Assembly (NCBI RefSeq): GCF_017635265.1
Contig: NZ_JAGBLU010000091.1
Coordinates: forward strand, 1-64,000
DNA length: 64,000 bases
Direction: 5' to 3'
DNA from: Butyrivibrio sp.
GTDB lineage: Bacteria > Bacillota > Clostridia > Lachnospirales > Lachnospiraceae
Within the stretch, counting starts at the first letter, position 1. Every line of letters starts with the position of its first letter. The notes below the pieces were generated by a model that saw only the letters and a list, made by a program, of their open reading frames with translations, had not been told where the DNA came from and ran no database searches. Of this stretch, positions 7,600 through 17,486 are shown piece by piece. A program made the position numbers and the translations under genes.

Positions 7600-9615
7600 A
7601 TGGAAGAATGTATGAAGATTACACTGGATGATGAACTACCAAAGATGCCTGCGTTTGTTGAAGGTATAAGAAGAGCACCTTCACGAGGCTTTCATCTTAC
7701 ATATGAACAGACTGTCACTGCTCTTAAAAATGCGCTTCGCTATATCAATCCCAAATATCATGAAGAACTTATACCTGAATTTCTAGATGAGCTTTACACA
7801 AAAGGCCGTATCTACGGTTACAGATTCAGACCTGAAGGGAGAATTTACGGAAAGCCTATCGATGAATACAAAGGGAAAAGCCTTGAGGGAAAAGCCTTTC
7901 AGGTCATGATTGACAATAATCTTGATTTTGAAGTTGCCTTATATCCCTACGAGCTTGTTACCTACGGTGAAACCGGAAGTGTGTGTCAGAATTGGATGCA
8001 GTACAGACTCATTAAGAAATACCTCGAAAATCTTACAGAAGATACGACACTGGTAATCGAATCGGGTCATCCGCTGGGACTATTCAAATCAAGACCGGAA
8101 GCTCCCAGAGTTACTATAACAAACGCTCTTATGATCGGTGAATTTGATAATCAGAAGGACTGGGAAATTGCTGAAGAAATGGGAGTTGCCAACTACGGTC
8201 AGATGACTGCCGGCGGTTGGATGTATATAGGTCCGCAGGGTATTGTCCATGGAACATATAACACATTACTTAATGCAGGAAGAAGTGAACTGGGAATCCC
8301 GGTGGATGGGGATCTCAGAGGGCATTTGTTTGTAAGCTCCGGACTTGGCGGAATGAGCGGTGCTCAGCCAAAGGCTGCCGAAATAGCAGGAGCAGTCGCA
8401 ATTATTGCTGAGGTTGATTATTCCCGCATACAGACAAGACTTGACCAGGGGTGGATAAGAGAAAGCTCAGACGATCTGGAGACAGTATTTAAACATGCAA
8501 AAGAAAAAATGGATGAAAAGGTACCATATTCCATTGCTTATCACGGAAATATAGTAGATCTTCTGGAATATGCAATCAGTAATCACATCCACATTGATCT
8601 GCTTTCGGATCAGACATCATGTCATGCCCAGTACGACGGAGGCTATTGCCCGCAGGGAATCACATTTGAGGAAAGAACAAAACTTCTTTCTGATGACAGA
8701 GATAAATTTATCGAGCTCGTCAATATCACTTTACGTCATCATTTTGAGCTTATCCGCAAATGCCATGAGGACGGCACGTATTTCTTCGATTATGGTAACT
8801 CGTTCCTTAAAGCAGTATATGATGCTGGAGAAAAGACTGTTTCAAAGAATGGAATTGATGATAAGGACGGATTTGTATTCCCTTCATACGTTGAGGATAT
8901 TATGGGGCCTAAGCTTTTTGATTTTGGATATGGTCCTTTCAGATGGGTATGTCTCTCAGGTAAAGAGGATGACCTTGAAAAAACAGATACAGCTGCTATG
9001 GAGGCAATAGATAAAGAGCGCAGGTATCAGGATCTCGACAATTACAACTGGATACGTGATGCAAAGAAAAACAAACTTGTAGTCGGCACACAAGCCAGAA
9101 TTCTCTATCAGGATGCAATAGGTCGAGTGAACATAGCGCTCAAATTCAATGAGCTTGTAAGGAGAGGCGAAATCGGTCCTGTAATGATAGGAAGAGACCA
9201 TCATGATGTTTCGGGAACGGATTCACCATTTAGAGAAACATCCAATATTAAGGATGGTTCCAATGTCATGGCAGATATGGCTGTTCAGTGCTATGTGGGT
9301 AATGCAGCAAGAGGAATGAGCCTTGTAGCCCTTCATAATGGCGGGGGCGTTGGAATCGGCAAATCCATTAATGGTGGATTTGGACTGGTACTGGATGGCA
9401 GCAAGAGAATTGATGAAGTCATTAAAAGCGCGATTTTGTGGGATGTAATGGGAGGTGTTGCAAGAAGAAGCTGGGCAAGGAATTCCAATGCCATAGAAGT
9501 TGTAAAGGAATATAACTCAAGTTACTTTGGTGAAAGTCAGATAACACTGCCTTATCTCGCTGATGAAGATATGGTAAAGACTGCAGTCAGAAAGACCTAT
9601 GAATCACATGAATAA
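7600..9615 (+). CDS. hutU: Urocanate hydratase
   Basis: Converts urocanate to 4-imidazolone-5-propionate with tightly bound NAD+. The 671-aa length matches the long form (about 670 aa) found in Clostridia and eukaryotes rather than the 555-aa proteobacterial form. Family landmarks seen: YETGSVCQNWMQY-like segment (GETGSVCQNWMQY), GQMTAGGWMYIGPQGIVHG, SSGLGGMSGAQPKA, DQTSCHAQYDGGYCPQG and YGPFRWVCLSG. The ATG at 7600 follows AAGGAGGA by 7 bp; the frame is open from 7561 but that runs through the leader hairpin. It overlaps hutI by 8 bp. Histidine ammonia-lyase, which normally supplies its substrate, is absent from the window. Confidence 0.95.
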   Translation: MEECMKITLDDELPKMPAFVEGIRRAPSRGFHLTYEQTVTALKNALRYINPKYHEELIPEFLDELYTKGRIYGYRFRPEGRIYGKPIDEYKGKSLEGKAFQVMIDNNLDFEVALYPYELVTYGETGSVCQNWMQYRLIKKYLENLTEDTTLVIESGHPLGLFKSRPEAPRVTITNALMIGEFDNQKDWEIAEEMGVANYGQMTAGGWMYIGPQGIVHGTYNTLLNAGRSELGIPVDGDLRGHLFVSSGLGGMSGAQPKAAEIAGAVAIIAEVDYSRIQTRLDQGWIRESSDDLETVFKHAKEKMDEKVPYSIAYHGNIVDLLEYAISNHIHIDLLSDQTSCHAQYDGGYCPQGITFEERTKLLSDDRDKFIELVNITLRHHFELIRKCHEDGTYFFDYGNSFLKAVYDAGEKTVSKNGIDDKDGFVFPSYVEDIMGPKLFDFGYGPFRWVCLSGKEDDLEKTDTAAMEAIDKERRYQDLDNYNWIRDAKKNKLVVGTQARILYQDAIGRVNIALKFNELVRRGEIGPVMIGRDHHDVSGTDSPFRETSNIKDGSNVMADMAVQCYVGNAARGMSLVALHNGGGVGIGKSINGGFGLVLDGSKRIDEVIKSAILWDVMGGVARRSWARNSNAIEVVKEYNSSYFGESQITLPYLADEDMVKTAVRKTYESHE

Positions 9616-10909
9616 AACAATAATTAAAAACATTTCGCAAATAGCCACACCTGAGGGCAAGACAGCACTTCACGGCAGTGAAATGAACAAAATAAAAATA
9701 ATAGAACATGCAGCCATCTATATTGAAGATGGAATAATAAAGGATCTTGGAACTGAGGGAGAGGTATTACAGAGAGTATGCCCAAACAACAGGCATACAA
9801 AAGACGGAAATACAGAAGGCACAGATGAAATAAGGACAATAGATGCGGGCAGAAAATGTGTGATACCGGGCTTTGTAGATTCACATACACATTTTATCTT
9901 TGCAGGTTACCGACCGGATGAATTTGTACGCCGTTTGCAGGGCACATCCTACATGGAAATTATGAATATGGGTGGCGGTATAAGCAGTACTGTAAAAGCT
10001 ACCAGAAACGCCGATAAGGAGCATCTCTATGATCTTGGGAAGAGCAGAATACAGGATATGCTAAGCCAGGGAATAACCACAATCGAGGGAAAAAGTGGTT
10101 ACGGTCTGGATTTTGATACAGAAAACAGAATGCTTGAGGTTATGGAAGATCTAAACAGAGACACTAAGATAGACATCAGTATTACATATCTCGGAGCCCA
10201 TGCGGTTGCTGAAGAGTATAAAGGAGATGCGGACTCATACATTGACTTTATGATAGCTGAAGTGCTTCCGGTGCTTAAAGACAATAAAGCAATAGAATTC
10301 GTTGATGCCTTCTGTGAGGATGGGGGCTTCGATTTGGATCAGACAAAAAGACTTTTAGAAGCAGCAGGAAAGATGGGATTTCATCTCAAGATGCATGCAG
10401 ATGAAATTGTACCTATAGGCGGAGCAGAACTTGCGGCTAACCTTGGATGCACATCTGCGGATCATCTCCTTGCAGCTTCTGATACCGGAATTGAAATGCT
10501 CTCTAAATCAGATACGGTTGCTACTTTACTTCCATGTACTGCATTCTGCCTGGGAAAACCTTATGCAAATGCAAGAAAAATGATCGACGCCGGTTGTGCG
10601 GTGGCACTTGCAAGTGACTTTAATCCCGGAAGCTGTTTTACTCAGTCAATTCCGCTTTTTGCCGCATTAGGAGCAATCCAGATGAAGATGACACCACAGG
10701 AAGTTTTGTGTGCGCTTACTCTGAACGGCGCAGCAGCGATTAATAGGGCTGACAGAATTGGTTCAATAGAAATAGGCAAGAAGGCAGATCTTAATATTTT
10801 GAAATATGAGGACTATAGATTCCTGATCTATAACACTGCTGCAAACACAGTAGATACCGTAATAAAGAATGGCGATATTGTTGCCGGTGAGGGCCGGGAG
10901 ATGGAATAA
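9608..10909 (+). CDS. hutI: Imidazolonepropionase
   Basis: Opens the imidazolone ring, giving N-formimidoyl-L-glutamate. An amidohydrolase of 433 aa with the expected sites: PGFVDSHTHFIFAGYR (first two His), EGKSGYGLD, LGAHAV, LKMHADEI and ASDFNPGSC (last Asp). The start is ATG 9608 or ATG 9599, both inside the end of hutU, so translation is coupled. It is followed 2 bp later by hutD. Assignment is firm from the motif set and the neighbours. Confidence 0.93.
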   Translation: MNKTIIKNISQIATPEGKTALHGSEMNKIKIIEHAAIYIEDGIIKDLGTEGEVLQRVCPNNRHTKDGNTEGTDEIRTIDAGRKCVIPGFVDSHTHFIFAGYRPDEFVRRLQGTSYMEIMNMGGGISSTVKATRNADKEHLYDLGKSRIQDMLSQGITTIEGKSGYGLDFDTENRMLEVMEDLNRDTKIDISITYLGAHAVAEEYKGDADSYIDFMIAEVLPVLKDNKAIEFVDAFCEDGGFDLDQTKRLLEAAGKMGFHLKMHADEIVPIGGAELAANLGCTSADHLLAASDTGIEMLSKSDTVATLLPCTAFCLGKPYANARKMIDAGCAVALASDFNPGSCFTQSIPLFAALGAIQMKMTPQEVLCALTLNGAAAINRADRIGSIEIGKKADLNILKYEDYRFLIYNTAANTVDTVIKNGDIVAGEGREME

Positions 10910-10911
10910 AT

Positions 10912-11478
10912 ATGATCAAAACAATTCGTAAAGAGGAAATGAAAACAGTTGGGTGGTCGGGGGGAACAACTACGGAAATAATGATTCTTCCCCAGGACTC
11001 ATCCTATAAGGAAAGGACATTTGATGTAAGAATAAGTTCAGCCACAGTTGATGTCGCAAAAAGTGATTTTACTAAGCTGGATGGCGTTCATAGAACATTA
11101 ATGGTTCTTGATGGAAAAATGGCACTTTATACCGATGATAAACTGCTGGCTGATCTTAGCCCGCTTGAAAAAAACGAGTTTGAAGGAAGCGATAACATAA
11201 GATGCCTGGGGCAGGGGCGGGACTTCAATCTGATGCTGAGAAACGGCTATAAGGGGTCTGTTACAGGTTTTAAAGTTAATGCAAAAGAAGTTATTGAAAA
11301 AGTAGCCGCAAAATGCGGAGATGTGATTTTTGTACATAAAGGGGAAGTGGAGCTCAGTGACATAAAAGATGGAATAAATATTGATAAAGGTAATGCTGCT
11401 TTTATTGAATCTGATAAATACTCAATAAAAGCGCAGGAGGAAAGCGTATTTGTAATTGTAGAACTAAATGGGTTCTAA
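10912..11478 (+). CDS. hutD: HutD/Ves family cupin
   Basis: 188 aa with the family start IRKEEMKTVGWSGGTTTEIMI and the RISSATVDV segment characteristic of HutD. HutD proteins travel with histidine-utilisation genes in many bacteria; they are cupins thought to limit pathway flux or bind an intermediate, without a proven enzyme activity. It directly follows hutI, 2 bp apart, and precedes the aconitase X genes, tying those to the hut set. Confidence 0.85.
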   Translation: MIKTIRKEEMKTVGWSGGTTTEIMILPQDSSYKERTFDVRISSATVDVAKSDFTKLDGVHRTLMVLDGKMALYTDDKLLADLSPLEKNEFEGSDNIRCLGQGRDFNLMLRNGYKGSVTGFKVNAKEVIEKVAAKCGDVIFVHKGEVELSDIKDGINIDKGNAAFIESDKYSIKAQEESVFVIVELNGF

Positions 11479-11513
11479 AATTCTGATAGTGCGTTTCAAG
11501 GGAGGAGCTATGT

Positions 11514-12719
11514 ATGAAACTGACTGATGAACAAAAAGCCATGCTGGAGGGAGAATATGGCGAAGGGGCTGCATATGCCATGAAAATAGAAGTTGCAATC
11601 GGAGAATCTTTTGATGCAGAAAGAATGGTTCCGATTACACGGGCACATGTGGCACTCAGTAACCAGGATGCGGATCTCTGGTTTGCGGAAAAAATGCTTG
11701 AAAAGGGTGCGCATTGCAGGGTATCACCTACGGTTAATCCGGGATTTTGCGTATCATTTTTTAAAGAAAGAGGACTTGTAAAAGATGAAGATGCCGAAAT
11801 GATGATGCGCACTCATAATGCATATAAGGGACTTGGGGCTACACTTACATATAACTGTACGCCTTATGTAGCAACGAATATCCCGAATTACGGCGAGATA
11901 TGTGCTTTTTCCGAGTCGAGTGCAACACCTTACGTAAATTCCGTTTGGGGTGCAAGATCAAACCGTGAGGGTGCCAACAGTGCTTTATGTGCAGCTATTA
12001 CCGGATTCGTTCCGGAGTATGGACTTTTACTCGATGAGAATAGGAAAGGTAATATTCTTGTCAACATAGAAGCTGATATGAAATCGGATTTTGAGTACCA
12101 TCTTCTGGGATATTGCGGCAAAAAAATAGGCCCGGGGATCCCTGTTTTCACAGGACTTCCTTCACATATAAGCCCCGAATCACTTACTAATCTCGGAGCT
12201 CAGCTTAATACCTCGGGAGCTTACGGAATGTACCATATTGTTGGGTTTACCCCGGAAGCAAGAACGATGGAGGAAGCTTTTGGCGGTAAAAAGCCGGAGC
12301 GCGTAGTAAATATTACAAACAAAGACCTGGAGGACATTCTGGAACAGATATCTTATTCAGGTAACAGAAAGATTGACTTTGCCATGTTCGGATGTCCTCA
12401 TTTTACATTGAATCAGGCAAAGCATATAGCATCAAAAGTTGAGGGGAAAAAACTCAGCGTGCCGTTGTGGATATTGACTTCTTATCACGTAAAGGAGCTT
12501 GCGGATCGCATGGGCATTACACAGATTATCGAGGATGCGGGAGGAAATATTATCCCGGATACATGTCCAGACCAGCCCTGCTGGAACTGGCTTAATGGGA
12601 AGGTGGGAGTAACGGAATCACCAAAATGCGCTTATTATCCAAAAAGAAGGGGAATCGAATTTGTGATAAGAGATCTTGATACTTGTATTGAAGCAGCAAT
12701 AAAAGGGGAGGTGATCTAA
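11514..12719 (+). CDS. Aconitase X catalytic subunit (DUF521)
   Basis: 401 aa of the AcnX large-subunit family. Matching features: LTDEQKAMLEGEYGEGAAYAM start, HVALSNQDADLWFAEKM, RVSPTVNPGF, LTYNCTPY, GEICAFSESSATPYVNS and SVWGARSNREG. Two-subunit (type II) AcnX enzymes known so far are dehydratases: bacterial cis-3-hydroxy-L-proline dehydratase and archaeal phosphomevalonate dehydratase. Neither proline nor isoprenoid genes are nearby. Its place between hutD and a LarA-like racemase plus a D-2-hydroxyacid dehydrogenase suggests dehydration of a 2-hydroxy acid, possibly imidazolelactate to urocanate; that is inference. ATG 11514 has GGAGGAG upstream. The small subunit starts directly after the stop. 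Confidence 0.85.
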   Translation: MKLTDEQKAMLEGEYGEGAAYAMKIEVAIGESFDAERMVPITRAHVALSNQDADLWFAEKMLEKGAHCRVSPTVNPGFCVSFFKERGLVKDEDAEMMMRTHNAYKGLGATLTYNCTPYVATNIPNYGEICAFSESSATPYVNSVWGARSNREGANSALCAAITGFVPEYGLLLDENRKGNILVNIEADMKSDFEYHLLGYCGKKIGPGIPVFTGLPSHISPESLTNLGAQLNTSGAYGMYHIVGFTPEARTMEEAFGGKKPERVVNITNKDLEDILEQISYSGNRKIDFAMFGCPHFTLNQAKHIASKVEGKKLSVPLWILTSYHVKELADRMGITQIIEDAGGNIIPDTCPDQPCWNWLNGKVGVTESPKCAYYPKRRGIEFVIRDLDTCIEAAIKGEVI

Positions 12720-13124
12720 ATGGGCAAGCGCTACTCATGTCATAAGATATCTGAGGGTAAGGCAGACGGTGAAGCCCTTGTGTCTTTAGATGATATTATG
12801 TTTTATCTTATAAAGCCTGAAACCGGTGTGGTTATTGAGCCTTCGCACGATCTGTACGGAAAAAGTATGGCTCAAAAAATATTGATATTTCCAAGCGGAA
12901 AAGGTTCAAGTGTGGTTCAGGCAGACGGGCTGTTTCAGCTAAATAAAAACGGTAATATGCCAAAGGCAATGATCATACAGTATCCGGAAACGGTGCTGGT
13001 ATCGAGTGCAATTATTATGGATATACCGATGGTTGATAAGGTTGATCCCGCATTTTATGAGGATATAAAGAGCGGGGATGAGATTATTGTCAACGCGGAC
13101 GAAGGATATATTGAAATAATTTGA
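12720..13124 (+). CDS. Aconitase X swivel subunit (DUF126)
   Basis: 134 aa, the usual size for the small, swivelling half of two-subunit AcnX. Recognisable parts: CHKISEGKADGEALVS at the start, FPSGKGSSVVQADG and the C-terminal VDPAFYEDIKSGDEIIVNADEG. The SGKGSS loop is where the phosphate or carboxylate of the substrate is thought to bind. The start codon directly abuts the stop of the large subunit, so they are made together. It ends the first transcript of the island; a new promoter lies 10 bp further on. Confidence 0.85.
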   Translation: MGKRYSCHKISEGKADGEALVSLDDIMFYLIKPETGVVIEPSHDLYGKSMAQKILIFPSGKGSSVVQADGLFQLNKNGNMPKAMIIQYPETVLVSSAIIMDIPMVDKVDPAFYEDIKSGDEIIVNADEGYIEII

Positions 13125-13133
13125 TAAAAAGAG

Positions 13134-13162
13134 TTGACATGACATCGAATTGATGATATAAA
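13134..13162 (+). promoter_or_regulatory. ABC-transporter operon promoter with palindromic operator
   Basis: TTGACA, 17-bp spacer, TATAAA: near-consensus. The palindrome TGATGAT-ATAA-ATCATCA (13151-13168) is centred on the -10. See the hutU promoter and the site at 19335-19347 for related half-sites. Confidence 0.75.
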
Positions 13163-13193
13163 TCATCATAAATAAAATATTGATGAAAACATT

Positions 13194-13246
13194 AACGAGT
13201 GGCAATGGTGCTAAAAGGTTCCATTGCTGCTCGTTTTATATTTTAA
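13194..13246 (+). terminator. Leader hairpin with T-rich tail ahead of the ABC operon
   Basis: AACGAG-t-GGCAATGG (13194-13208) pairs with CCATTGC-tg-CTCGTT (13221-13236), followed by TTATATTTT. Located 80 nt before the start codon. It shares GGCAAYGRYGCTRARA with the hutU leader. Confidence 0.6.
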
Positions 13247-13315
13247 AAAGAGCACTCTTTTTGAAATATGAATGTTTCAAATATAACAAGGGTGAGGAGC
13301 CCGGAGGAGGAAATT

Positions 13316-14410
13316 ATGAGAAAGAAGTTTTTAGTTACTGCAACAACGATGGCTATGACACTAATGACAATTACAGGGTGCGGAGCATCAGATGCATCTG
13401 TTAAAACTACAGCTGATACAGCTGAAAGCACAAGCTCAGAAGAGGATTCCGTTGAACCTGCATCTGAAGATACTGCTTCAGAAGAGAAGACGGATGATGC
13501 AGAAGGTGGTTTATACGATGGAAAAGTAATACTTGGTCATTCTTCCTGGATCGGATATGCACCGCTTAATGTAGCAGATGAGTTGGGATTATTTGAAAAG
13601 CATGGAGTAGATGTAGACATCCAGTCATTTGAATCTAAATCAGATTCAAGAGCTGCTCTTGCTGCAGGCAGAATACAGGGTATGTCAACAACGGTTGATA
13701 CTCAGGTTATGAGTGCAGCTCAGGGACTTGATATTCAGATAGTTCTTGCTGAAGACACATCGGACGGTGGTGACGGACTTTCAGCAAAGAGTGAGTTTAC
13801 TGATATTCCATCACTTAAAGGACATACCGTAGCACTTGATACTTCAGGCGGTGCTTCCTATTTCTGGTTCCAGTATCTTCTCAAGGAAAATGATATGACT
13901 TTGGATGATGTTGAAGCTGTGAATATGAGTTCCGGTGATGCAGGAGCTGCTTTCGTTGCAGGAGAAGTAGATGCAGCAGTAACCTGGGAGCCATGGCTTT
14001 CAAGGGCAAAGGAAGCAGAAGGAGGAGCAGTACTTGTTGATTCATCTGCAACACCGGGTATCATCGTTGATGCACTTGCAATGGATACCAAGTTTGCAGA
14101 ACAGTATCCCGATACTGTAAAGGGAATCATCGAAGCCTGGTATGATGCTGTTGATCTTATTAAGACAAATCCCGATGAGGCTTATCCTATCATGATGAAC
14201 TTTACAGGCGATGAGACAGTAGAAGCTCTTGAGGGTGAACTTGAAGGAGTTACATTCTATGACAGAGATGGTAATAAAGCATATTTCGGAGGAGATATCC
14301 AGAAAATAGCAGGCATGGCTGCAGACCTCTGGGTTGAAACAGGACTTATCGAGAGTGCTCCGGATATGGATTCAATGATAAATGGCAGTTTTATTGATGG
14401 TCTTGAATAA
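13316..14410 (+). CDS. ABC transporter substrate-binding lipoprotein, NitT/TauT (SsuA/NMT1) type
   Basis: 364 aa. A lipoprotein signal peptide ends in the lipobox ITGC, followed by an acidic Ser/Glu/Thr linker of about 50 residues. The binding domain begins ILGHSSWIGYAPLNVADELGLF, the nitrate/taurine/HMP-type motif, with the second-lobe segment AVTWEPWL. ATG 13316 has GGAGGAAATT directly upstream; an earlier start at 13268 would destroy the signal peptide. It is the first gene of a three-gene importer. The family carries small anions such as nitrate, sulfonates and pyrimidine precursors; here an imidazole carboxylate is the guess from context. Confidence 0.88.
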   Translation: MRKKFLVTATTMAMTLMTITGCGASDASVKTTADTAESTSSEEDSVEPASEDTASEEKTDDAEGGLYDGKVILGHSSWIGYAPLNVADELGLFEKHGVDVDIQSFESKSDSRAALAAGRIQGMSTTVDTQVMSAAQGLDIQIVLAEDTSDGGDGLSAKSEFTDIPSLKGHTVALDTSGGASYFWFQYLLKENDMTLDDVEAVNMSSGDAGAAFVAGEVDAAVTWEPWLSRAKEAEGGAVLVDSSATPGIIVDALAMDTKFAEQYPDTVKGIIEAWYDAVDLIKTNPDEAYPIMMNFTGDETVEALEGELEGVTFYDRDGNKAYFGGDIQKIAGMAADLWVETGLIESAPDMDSMINGSFIDGLE

Positions 14411-14420
14411 AGAATAATTG

Positions 14421-14451
14421 TTGCCGGGACCCTGCTAAGAGGTTCCGGCAA
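14421..14451 (+). other. Intercistronic hairpin between binding protein and permease
   Basis: TTGCCGG-GACC pairs with GGT-TCCGGCAA; no T run follows. Such hairpins after a binding-protein gene usually protect the upstream mRNA and lower permease output. Confidence 0.5.
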
Positions 14452-14467
14452 GAAAAAGAGGTATTTT

Positions 14468-15337
14468 ATGGAGAGTATGGCGATTGTGGCAAACAAAAAA
14501 AGAGTAAATGAAGAAGTAAACGTCATTCAGGAAAGCCAAAAAAGGAAATACCTGTCGGATGCATTTACACCAAAAGGAACTATTAAAAGCAGGTCTTACA
14601 TTACTATATCCGTTGTATCATTTTTGCTTATCTTTTTGGTATGGTGGTATGAATGTAATCTGGGTGGTGTAAACTCCATGTTTCTTCCATCTGTTGCGAG
14701 TACCTTCGAATCTGCAAAGCATATGTTTTTGAAAGAAAACTTTCTTTTTGATATTTGGATGTCTGTTCAAAGAGTACTGCTTGGCTTTGCTATTTCCGCG
14801 GTTGTTGGTATTCCGCTTGGACTGCTTATCGGAACTTACGCACCGGTTGCTGCCTTTCTTGAACCGCTGTTTTCCTTTTTCAGGTATCTTCCGGCGTCTG
14901 CATTTATTCAGCTGTTTATTTTATGGATTGGAATCGGCGAATCTTCAAAGGTTGCAATTATTATTGTAGGGAGTCTTGCACAGATAATCCTTATGGTTGC
15001 AACTAATGTAAGAAATGTAAGTATCTCACTTGTGGAGGTTTCCTATACTTTGGGAGTAACAAGAGGATCCGTATTTTGGAAAGTTCTTCTTCCGAAATGT
15101 ATGCCGGATATCGTTGATACACTCAGAATGGTTCTTGGATGGGCGTGGACATATATCATCGTCGCAGAGATGGTCGGAGCTTCAGAAGGTGTTGGATTCA
15201 TGATAACCCAGGCAGGACGTCAGTTCATGATTTCAAAGATATTTGTCGGAATTATCACTATCGGTATCATCGGACTTGCTCTTGATATGATGTGTATGTT
15301 TTTTAAGAAAATACTGTTTCCATGGAATGAAGATTAA
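14468..15337 (+). CDS. ABC transporter permease (SsuC/TauC type)
   Basis: Integral membrane permease of 289 aa. The N-terminal 50 residues are polar, followed by about six hydrophobic segments. The EAA-type cytoplasmic loop is seen at [28 protein letters not shown], which contacts the ATPase. The pattern matches the NitT/TauT permease family. It starts 57 bp after the binding-protein gene and is followed 14 bp later by the ATPase gene. Confidence 0.88.
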   Translation: MESMAIVANKKRVNEEVNVIQESQKRKYLSDAFTPKGTIKSRSYITISVVSFLLIFLVWWYECNLGGVNSMFLPSVASTFESAKHMFLKENFLFDIWMSVQRVLLGFAISAVVGIPLGLLIGTYAPVAAFLEPLFSFFRYLPASAFIQLFILWIGIGESSKVAIIIVGSLAQIILMVATNVRNVSISLVEVSYTLGVTRGSVFWKVLLPKCMPDIVDTLRMVLGWAWTYIIVAEMVGASEGVGFMITQAGRQFMISKIFVGIITIGIIGLALDMMCMFFKKILFPWNED

Positions 15338-15351
15338 AAGAGGACAATGAT

Positions 15352-16215
15352 ATGGCAGGATATGATCATATAGATTCACCCAAAGAAGTTGACTATTATG
15401 TAGACGATAAAGGTAATTACTACAAATTACATAACGGCGTGGACATTATTAACGTGACAAAACAGTTTGAAACAAAGGACGGAATGGTACAGGCTCTCAA
15501 TCCTGTAAGCCTGCATATTCGTGATAAGGAATTTGTAGCTATTCTCGGTACTTCCGGGTGCGGTAAATCCACTCTTCTTCGTATGATAGGAGGATTTGAT
15601 CAGCCCACAACAGGAAGCGTGATGTTTCATAAAAAGGAAATCCACAGGCCCAGTGCATATATTGGCATGGTATTCCAGTCCTATACATTGTTTCCCTGGC
15701 TTAATGTTCACGATAATATTGCATTTGGGTTACGACAGCTTAAGAAGCATACACCAAGTGAGATCAATGATATTGTACATGAGTATACAGAACTGGTGGG
15801 CCTTAAGGGCTTTGAAAAGAAATATCCCAAGAATCTGTCAGGCGGTATGAAACAAAGGGTTGCCATTGCCAGAGCACTTGCAACCGATCCGTCCGTACTT
15901 TTACTTGATGAACCCTTTGGGGCACTTGATATGCAGACGAGGGAAGTCATGCAGGAACTTTTACTTAATGTATGGCAGAGATCTCCCAAGACCATTGTTA
16001 TGGTGACTCACGATATAGACGAGGCAATTCTTCTTGCGGACAGAGTGGTTGTAATGACATCAAGACCCGGCAATATCAAGGAGATTATTGATGTAAATCT
16101 TGAAAGACCAAGAAACTGGAAAATAAGAAATACAGAAGAATTCCTGAAATACAGAGAACGATGCTCGGAGCTTATAAGGCAGGAAAGCATGAAACTTATC
16201 CAGACAGCGTCGTAA
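15352..16215 (+). CDS. ABC transporter ATP-binding protein (SsuB/TauB type)
   Basis: 287 aa with Walker [11 protein letters not shown]-loop [11 protein letters not shown], signature LSGGMKQR, Walker [12 protein letters not shown] and switch His in VTHDIDEA. An extra N-terminal stretch of about 30 residues ([20 protein letters not shown]...) precedes the usual start and has no family equivalent that I recognise. It powers the importer with the two preceding genes and is followed 18 bp later by the LarA-like gene, so importer and enzymes are one operon. Confidence 0.9.
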   Translation: MAGYDHIDSPKEVDYYVDDKGNYYKLHNGVDIINVTKQFETKDGMVQALNPVSLHIRDKEFVAILGTSGCGKSTLLRMIGGFDQPTTGSVMFHKKEIHRPSAYIGMVFQSYTLFPWLNVHDNIAFGLRQLKKHTPSEINDIVHEYTELVGLKGFEKKYPKNLSGGMKQRVAIARALATDPSVLLLDEPFGALDMQTREVMQELLLNVWQRSPKTIVMVTHDIDEAILLADRVVVMTSRPGNIKEIIDVNLERPRNWKIRNTEEFLKYRERCSELIRQESMKLIQTAS

Positions 16216-16233
16216 ACGCAGGCAGGCGAAAAT

Positions 16234-17463
16234 ATGGCAGTACTTTTAAAAGAAGAATATGAATATGAATTACCGGAGATGTTTCCGGTGAGGCAGATAT
16301 TTAAAGATGAAGCATTGCAGGATATTGAAGGAAGCGTGCTACAGGAGCTTGGAAAAAAAGAAATATCGGAAAAGTTACGTCCCGGAATGAAGGTTGCTGT
16401 TGCAGTCGGAAGCAGGGGAATCGCAAATATTTTTACTATAGTCAAAACCTGTGTGGATTTTTTGATTGAAAACGGCTGTAAGCCCTATATCGTTTCTGCC
16501 ATGGGAAGTCATGGCGGCGGGACTGAAGAAGGACAAAGACAGGTACTTGCCGAATACGGGGTGAGTGAGGAGAATCTGTCGGTACCGGTTATAACTACAG
16601 TGGACACAATATTGTGTGGTCACAGAGAAAATGGCACTCCCGTTTATTTTGACAGGGCTGCATCAGAAGCAGATTTGATTATTCCAATAAACAGAATAAA
16701 ACTGCATACGGATTTTGATGGACCGCTTCAGAGCGGGCTTTGCAAAATGCTTGTCATAGGACTTGGAAATCAAAAGGGCTGTTCCATTATGCACGAGACA
16801 GAACCTGAAGAATTCGCAACCGGTCTTGAGGATGCAGCCGGATTGATCCTTTCCAAAATGCCTGTGGGATTTGGGATAGCTGTGATGGAAAATGCTTATG
16901 ATCATACCTGTCTCATAGAAGCTATACCGGGAGAAAAAATCATAGAACGGGAAAAGAATCTGGTAAAGGATTGTGCAAGCCTTATGCCCTTTATAAGGAT
17001 AGAAGAAGCGGATGTTCTAATTGTTGATGAGATTGGAAAGGAGATATCCGGAGCGGGATACGATCCCAATATACTTGGACGAAGCAGCATGTTAAAGGCC
17101 AGGAGGCTACATGTTCCCAAATTTAAGCGAATGATTCTTCTCGATGTCACGAAAAAATCCCACGGAAATGCGATTGGAATAGGGCAGTTTGATTTTGTGA
17201 CAAAAAATGTTGTCGATAGCATGGATAAAGAAACAGTATATGTTAATGCGCTTGCTGTTAAATGTCCTGAGGATGCCAGAATACCTGTAATTGCACGGGA
17301 CAGAGATGAAGCTGTCAGGATGGCACTTCATTGTTGCAGAGATATAGATAAGAAAAATCCCAGGATACTTGAAATAAAAAACACGGCAGAACTTGATATT
17401 ATTAGGTTATCAGGGGCATACGAAGAAGAGGTCGAAAAAAATCCTTATCTACAAAAATTATAA
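16234..17463 (+). CDS. LarA-family (DUF2088) nickel-pincer racemase or epimerase
   Basis: 409 aa. The four catalytic and ligand positions of lactate racemase LarA can be matched: His93 in MGSHGGGTEEGQ, His158 in KLHTDFDG, Lys171 in SGLCKM and His187 in IMHETEP, at spacings close to LarA of Lactobacillus plantarum (His108, His174, Lys184, His200). LarA homologues act on many 2-hydroxy acids, including phenyllactate and malate, using the nickel pincer nucleotide cofactor. The larB, larC and larE cofactor genes are not in this window. With a D-2-hydroxyacid dehydrogenase next door and aconitase X upstream, a 2-hydroxy acid substrate is likely. Imidazolelactate is the hypothesis that best fits the hut genes. 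Confidence 0.75.
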   Translation: MAVLLKEEYEYELPEMFPVRQIFKDEALQDIEGSVLQELGKKEISEKLRPGMKVAVAVGSRGIANIFTIVKTCVDFLIENGCKPYIVSAMGSHGGGTEEGQRQVLAEYGVSEENLSVPVITTVDTILCGHRENGTPVYFDRAASEADLIIPINRIKLHTDFDGPLQSGLCKMLVIGLGNQKGCSIMHETEPEEFATGLEDAAGLILSKMPVGFGIAVMENAYDHTCLIEAIPGEKIIEREKNLVKDCASLMPFIRIEEADVLIVDEIGKEISGAGYDPNILGRSSMLKARRLHVPKFKRMILLDVTKKSHGNAIGIGQFDFVTKNVVDSMDKETVYVNALAVKCPEDARIPVIARDRDEAVRMALHCCRDIDKKNPRILEIKNTAELDIIRLSGAYEEEVEKNPYLQKL

Positions 17464-17486
17464 ATAATTGCGAGCAGGATAAGACT

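Noticed and set aside
8570..9010. 146-codon frame inside hutU
   Set aside because: Out-of-frame shadow of a well conserved gene; no ribosome site and no protein-like features.
11514..13124. TCA-cycle aconitase
   Set aside because: The proteins are DUF521 and DUF126 (aconitase X), which are dehydratases on other substrates and lack the classical aconitase layout.
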